A DNA stretch of 64,000 nucleotides from Tachypleus tridentatus. Its lineage: Eukaryota > Arthropoda > Merostomata > Xiphosura > Limulidae. The notes under the pieces are model-generated. The model saw only the letters and a list, made by a program, of their open reading frames with translations, was not told the DNA's origin and did no database searches. Position 1 is the first letter of the stretch. Every line of letters begins with the position of its first letter. Below, piece after piece: positions 58,932-64,000 of the stretch. A program made the position numbers and the translations under genes. The DNA lies in contig NC_134829.1 in NCBI RefSeq assembly GCF_004210375.1, positions 57,590,107 to 57,654,106 on the forward strand, written 5' to 3'.

Positions 58932-61900
58932 ATGGTACATTTACTAAGGGTGGGAGTTTTGAATTGTAATGGGTTGCGTAATGTTAGTAAGCTGGCTTAT
59001 TACCTGGATTACTTTGTTACTAATTTTGATGTTGTTTGTTTACAGGAAACGTTTTTCACTGATAACTTTTATGATGTCGTTCTGAAATTTTGGCCAGGTG
59101 TAGTTTTTTTTAATAATTCTACTTCTGGCCGACAAGGGGGTTGCCATCTTGGTACAGCAGTTTTTGTGTGATAATGTTACATTCGTTTCTTCTGATGGGG
59201 TGGGTAGGGTTCTGACAGTCAAATTCAGTTTCGAGTCTTTGTCTTATCTGTTATCATCTGTGTACGCTCCTCGCGATATCTCCGAGCGACGGGAATTTTT
59301 CCAAAACTTGGAGTATTGTTTGGATGGTTGCACAGGATTGCTTGTTGTGGGAGATTTTAATTGTGTGGTGGATGTGGCACGCGATCGATTTCCGGTCCGT
59401 TTCTACCGAGACGCCAGCCGTTCGGCTTTTGTCCAGTTGCTTAATAGGTTTGATTTGCTTGATGCGCATTCACTCATATCGCCGACTACACCTGGTTTCA
59501 CATGGAAGCGTTTTGTTAATGGTGAGATGATGTCGTCACGTATTGACAGGGTTTTGCTTTCTTATATCTTGCAGGGGACTGTCCAACGTTTCCGTACGTT
59601 GTGGTTTCCTGCTACAGATCACGCTTTATTGGGCTTCGACCTTACTCTGCGACCAATTGTCAGAGGTCCTAATTTCTGGCACTTCAATAACCAGTTATTG
59701 AGGGATGCCGAATATGTGAAAGCCATTAAGCTGTTGATCGCCAGAAGTCGTAGTTGGTCAGTTTATGGGACTGATAAAATTAAATGGTATGAACAATTGA
59801 AATGCGCGTTCCGTTTACTTACCGAGCGTTATTCGATTCTTCGTGCGCGGGCATCCCGTTCTCGCAAATGTCAGCTTGAGTCGTCCATCAATCGTGAGCT
59901 TCGAAAACTGACCCGTTTCCCTGGTAGATCTAAGGTCAAATTGTATGAACTTGAAGATGCATTGGAGACTTTGGATCACGATACCATAGAGGGGGGCGAG
60001 GATTCGATCTCATATTCGTTGGTTTGAGGAGGGTGAGAGATCTACGTCTTACTTTCTTCGTATGGAAAAGGTCCGTCAAAGCAGAATTGAGTTTAGATCC
60101 ATGCTCACTGATAGGGGTGTGGAGGTGTCCGGTGTGGAAGATATCGCTGCTGTTTTACATCAGTATTATTCCGCACTGTACTCTAAGGATATCGTTCTGC
60201 AGGCAGACATAGATTTAGTTCTCTCATTTGTTGATCGAACTCTTTCCAGTGAACAAGCTAATATTTGTGATGCTCCATTCACGGTTCCGGAAGTTATCGC
60301 TGCTTTAGACAGTTTACCGCTGGGCAAATCTCCTGGTTTATGTGGTTTTACCTCCGAATTTTTCAAATATTTTCTACCTCTTTTTGTTGACGACTTTTTT
60401 ATCTGTCTTGTCTCAACTGTTTCACTCTCCACAGTTGCTCCGTACAATGTGTTCTGGGGTAATTGTTCCTATCCCGAAAGGGGATCGACGGTTGGCGGCT
60501 AACAGCCGGCCTTTGACATTGCTTTGTACTGACTATAAGCTTTTGGCCAAAGTGCTGGCTCGTCGCCTTTCGTCTGTGATCTCCAGCTTAGTTTCAGATG
60601 ACCAATCCGGGTGTATACCTGGACGGGACGTTGCTGATACTCCATTAACACTCGTTTTGCTATTGCAATCTTTAGCACGTACCGGCCAGGGTGGAATCTT
60701 TTTGAAGCTCGATCAGATGCAAGCTTTTGATCGGGTGGCCTATGACTATCTATTTCAACTTCTTCTGCGTATGGGTTTTGGTTCTACTTTTGTTCATTGG
60801 GTTCGTCTTTGCTATACTTCTATTTCTAGTTGTGTAAAGTTTAATGGATTTCTCACTGATGATTTTGCTATTACTCGGGGTATTCGTCAAGGATGCCCCA
60901 TGTCTGCTCTACTTTACGTTCTCAGTGTCGAACCGTTACGAAATATGTTAGTCCATAATGTACATATTACTGGTATTGGTGGTGATGTGCTACTCACCAC
61001 GCCTTCACTTACTTATCAGCATGCTGATGATACCACCTTAACCTTACGAGACGCCGAATCTTTGCCGCATGTGTTGGATGTCTGCCAAACTTTTGGCAAA
61101 GCTACTGGTGGGAAGATCAACTGGACCAAGAGTCAGGGTTTGTGGGTTGGGTGTTTGGCCTCTTCTGCAGACTTCGTCCTTGGTGAGTTGAGAATTTCCC
61201 AGGATCCTATTCGGATTTTGGGAATAGTTTTCCACTCTAATTTCGATGTCATGCTGCAAGATACGTGGCAGGGTGTATTGCGCAGGGTATCTCGTGTCTT
61301 GGTGTCGTGGCGATTTCGTTCTTTGTCGCTAAAGGGTAAATCTCTTGTGGTGAACTCCTTGGTGGCATCGGTGTTATGGTACCCGTTGAATATACTCCCG
61401 TTGCCAAGACAGTTTGAGGCTAGATTTCGCAAATGTATACTGGATTTTATTTGGCGGGGAGGTATACATAAAGTGGCATACGGTATTCTGATTCGGAGTT
61501 ATGATTGTGGAGGTATCAACTTGGTTGATGTTAACACTCGTAAACTCGCATTCCGTTTGAAGTTGTTGCAGCGTTGTTTGGATGCTTCTTGTCCTTCCAC
61601 CTTGCGACAACTTCTTTCTGGATTTTTTTCTTGTTATGGTAATCACTCTTTAAGCTTTCGGATTCTTCAATGCCGTATTTTGCCACGTTTTGTGAAATCG
61701 TTACCTTTCTATATTCAGGAAATGTTTCATGCCTGGAAGGTTCTTCTTGGGGATAAAGGGATTGTCCCAGCTCCTCTTTCCCCAAATTTTGATGAACCTT
61801 TGTTTTCAATCCGGCTATTGTTGATGTTCGCCACCGAACATTTCATTTTCCTGAATTTATTAACGCAGATTTGGTTCAGGTCCGTCATTTAATGTACGAG

Positions 61901-62797
61901 GTGCTCCCTGCTTTTCTTCCGGTGGGGCAGTGATTGAAATGTGTACGGACGCTGACCCGTTGGCCAATGCCCGCACAATTTTTTCACATTTTCATATGCT
62001 CAAGGAGGCGTTGCCTGTGGAGTGGTTGCCGATTTTGTCTACCCAGCCGGCTCCTCTTCCGTCGTCCACATGTGTTGTGGATTTATATTTTCTGGACCAC
62101 TCCGATAATCGAGTTCATTTTCAAGGTTTATCTCTGCGGCAACTGGTGGGATATATACAGTTTTCACTCGCTAATAACTTCCCTGCTCCATTCTACTGGG
62201 GGGATATTGTTCCTCCTGGAGACTGGAAACGCATTCGTAAAAACGCTTATTCTTCTTTTGTTGGTTTTTTTTGTTTGTGATGTGGATTATTTACTCTGGT
62301 TGCGGGCGATTACCACAAATGTCAAGCTGATACATATGGACAGACATCCCACAGGGTTGTGCACTTTCTGTTCCCAGGCGCCAGAAACCATAGACCATCT
62401 GTTTTTCCAATGTCCTTTTGTACAGCCCTTGTGGTCATATGTATATAAATTATTGGCATTTTATTTTGGATGTCCCATATCAAACTGGGTATGGAGGAGA
62501 TGCCTCTTAGTGGGATCTCATCCTTCGTTACCCAGGAGATGCTGGAACATATTCCGTTTAATTACAAGTTTGGCACGTCAGGTTATATGTTCTGCTCGTT
62601 CAGTTTCTTTGGCACGAAATCGCATCATTCATTTAATTTCCATGTTTAAAGTGCGTGTACGGAGACATATATATCTTCATTATCATAGATCTTTGTTACA
62701 TAACTCATTAAATGTTTTTTATTCTGTGTATTCTTATGTTGGTAGCTTGGTAACCCAAGGTGCCCAAGGTTATTCCTTGTGTACGTTGTTAAGATAA
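58932..62797 (+). pseudogene. LINE E ORF2: APE endonuclease-reverse transcriptase (frameshifted)
   Basis: The domain order is as in copy C. Endonuclease motifs NCNG, LQET, GDFN, SRIDRVLL and ATDHALLGFD lie in pieces 58881-59171 and 59149-60027. The 516-residue piece 60342-61892 carries the whole RT core: KLDQMQAFDRV, RQGCPMSALLY, HADDTT, GGKINW. The C-terminal finger CTFC...DHLFFQC is in 61934-62797. Frame breaks occur near 59137 (a G-run), 59995 (a G-run), 60400, 61790, 61925 and 62270. The two long-run breaks are suspicious for sequencing error. RT and endonuclease active-site residues are retained. Confidence 0.9.
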
Positions 62798-63067
62798 GTT
62801 GTTATTTCATTATATTTTTGTTACCAATGCAAGATCCATTGATTTCTTGTTTGTTAATGTTCATTATAATGTTTGTTGGATTACCTGCTGTTCCAATTAC
62901 CTCTTTTATTTCTTTTTCCTTAATTTTATTAACTTTGTGGTAATGTTCAGCATGGTAATCTATAGAGCTATTGTTACATGCTAATTCATTAACTAGTGTT
63001 TTATTTGTTGTATTTCTGTGTATACCCCCTCGTTGAGGTGGGATAAATAAAGAAAAAAAAAAAAAAA
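62798..63067 (+). other. LINE E 3' UTR, polyadenylation signal and poly(A)
   Basis: About 250 bp after ORF2, AT-rich, ending GGGATAAATAAAG followed by an A-run. AATAAA lies directly before the tail. The tail joins CATCCGCC of the tRNA, consistent with priming from the nicked opposite strand that ends GGCGGATG. Confidence 0.85.
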
Positions 63068-63116
63068 CATCCGCCTAACACGCGGAAGGTCCCAGGTTCG
63101 ATCCCTGGCAGGCACA
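63068..63116 (+). pseudogene. tRNA-Val(AAC) 3' half at the LINE E 3' junction
   Basis: The downstream copy of the long target duplication: consensus anticodon arm, T arm, acceptor 3' strand and discriminator, then TTTT. There is no A box. Confidence 0.93.
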
Positions 63117-64000
63117 TTTTAATATTTTGAACCATTCTTTTCTTTCAAATCGGATGGTGAGAACGTGGACCGATATTTTCTTCATAATATCTGTTTCAGA
63201 GGGTGAGACGGCTGAGAGATATCACAGAAGTTACCGAGTTTCCCCCTACACTTGTAACCACTTTCAGAAATTCGTGTGACTGTTGTGTGATAAATCAAAA
63301 CAGGAACGTTATTACTTTTGAATATAATGCGTGCACTGCTGCGACATTTGAAGTGATGAAACGACCTTCGCGTAATCATGTGACGTTCGACGAAGTATCT
63401 GACCAGCAAGTTACAACTTTTGGATAGAATGGGTTTATGAGTTTTGTTTTTCTTAAATGCGTGAACAGTTTGAAACGTCGATGCACGCGACCTTATTTGA
63501 AGATAAGTTAACGTACTTGCCAGGTTGTACAGGTAATATCTAGAGATCACGACTCCGTCAGTTTGTGTTGAGAACAACTCTTCATGCTGTGACAACTAAT
63601 CACACTACATGTTTCATTCTTTAACCTATTCTTTTAAATTCCGGTCAGAACTATTGGATGGTTATGTGCGTTATCATCTCCAACTTACCAGTGACGGAAA
63701 AGAGGAAAGGCAATTCTACAACATCATTCACCACCAACTATTTGATGTACTTAATTTTTACCGAACAGTGAAATTTTCGATCATATCCTAACTCGTCCTA
63801 CGTCTCAAAATGCTTACATGTTATTTCATTTGAATTGGGAATACACGCCCCTCGGAGAGAGACTCAAATGTCCTTACCACCATGTCTAGCCAATCTGAAG
63901 AAGAGAAGTATCGTCCTCCTATAGACAGCATTGTTTTCTTATAGACTTCTTGTTCTGTTTATCCCTTTTTGTCTGATTTCTTTATTTTTATAACATTTCT
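63117..64000 (+). repeat. tRNA-Val array, partial unit at the right edge
   Basis: Spacer of the next unit on plus, cut by the window end. A variant shared with the unit around 18196 (the CAGTTTGTG context) is present here but absent from the unit next to LINE C. The two sides of the gap are therefore not an exact mirror. Confidence 0.93.

Larger units (their letters stand above)
57537..63067 (+). mobile_element. LINE copy E, tRNA-Val-targeted, full length
   Basis: A complete element of about 5.53 kb on plus: 5' end GGAAAGCGCCGG, ORF1 from 57675, ORF2 from 58932 to 62797, a 3' UTR of about 250 bp, AATAAA near 63046 and poly(A) to 63067. It is flanked by a full tRNA-Val (57461-57533) and the duplicated tRNA 3' half (63068-63116). 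It shares with copy C the frame disturbance around LSPNFDEPLF and the variant upstream tRNA, but lacks C's 48-bp duplication. Both ORFs are frameshifted. Confidence 0.95.

Noticed and set aside
2085-64000. The repeat as a tRNA-derived SINE family
   Set aside because: The period is constant at 1.93 kb, copies are strictly tandem, the tRNA keeps its cloverleaf, anticodon and TTTT stop, and there are no poly(A) tails or dispersed target duplications at unit ends.
2085-64000. CRISPR array, LTR element or other RNA gene in the spacers
   Set aside because: The repeats are kilobase-sized tandem units, there are no paired terminal repeats around the LINEs beyond the tRNA target duplication, and no 5S, U-snRNA or second tRNA signature was found.

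Overview
The window looks like AT-rich DNA from a eukaryote, most likely an animal. The evidence is eukaryotic tRNA genes with internal A and B boxes and no encoded CCA, plus an APE-type non-LTR retrotransposon (LINE) of the L1/Tx1 kind. I cannot name the species. I see no convincing ordinary host protein gene. Almost everything is (1) a tandem array of a roughly 1.93-kb unit carrying one tRNA-Val(AAC) gene, or (2) copies of one LINE family sitting inside those tRNA genes.

Layout. 1-2084: diverged ORF2 relic of a related LINE (minus), running off the left edge. 2085-3958: one diverged array unit. 3959-9497: LINE copy A, near full length (minus). 9501-9549: 49-bp tRNA half. 9550-11367: 5'-truncated LINE copy B (minus). 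11368-26464: about eight array units, tRNA genes on minus. 26465-32048: LINE copy C (minus), full length with an intact ORF1. 32049-42707: about six units (minus). 42708-43460: LINE copy D (minus), cut by the gap. 43461-43960: 500 Ns. 43961-57536: seven units, now with tRNA on plus. 57537-63067: LINE copy E (plus), full length. 63068-64000: the next unit.

How the parts fit. Every poly(A) end of the main LINE family that I can see (A, B, C, D, E) joins the same base of the tRNA-Val gene, at the boundary of the D stem and anticodon stem. At the 5' ends of A, C and E the junction lies in the T-run just after the tRNA. A segment of about 52 bp (anticodon arm, T arm, 3' acceptor strand and start of the terminator) is therefore present on both sides of the element, as a very long target-site duplication. 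The LINE behaves as a sequence-specific parasite of a tandem tRNA array, comparable in lifestyle to R1/R2 in rDNA but using tRNA-Val as its home. Insertion leaves an upstream complete tRNA (C and E) that has lost its TTTT terminator and abuts the LINE 5' UTR.

Element structure: a 5' UTR of about 130 bp; ORF1 (about 365 aa, two CCHC knuckles); ORF2 (APE endonuclease, reverse transcriptase, C-terminal CCHC finger); a 3' UTR of about 250 bp with an AATAAA signal and poly(A). C and E share lesions and the same variant upstream tRNA, so they descend from one insertion by duplication. The array changes orientation exactly at the N gap, and sequence quality is visibly poor just left of it, so a misjoin or inverted haplotype is as likely as a real inversion.
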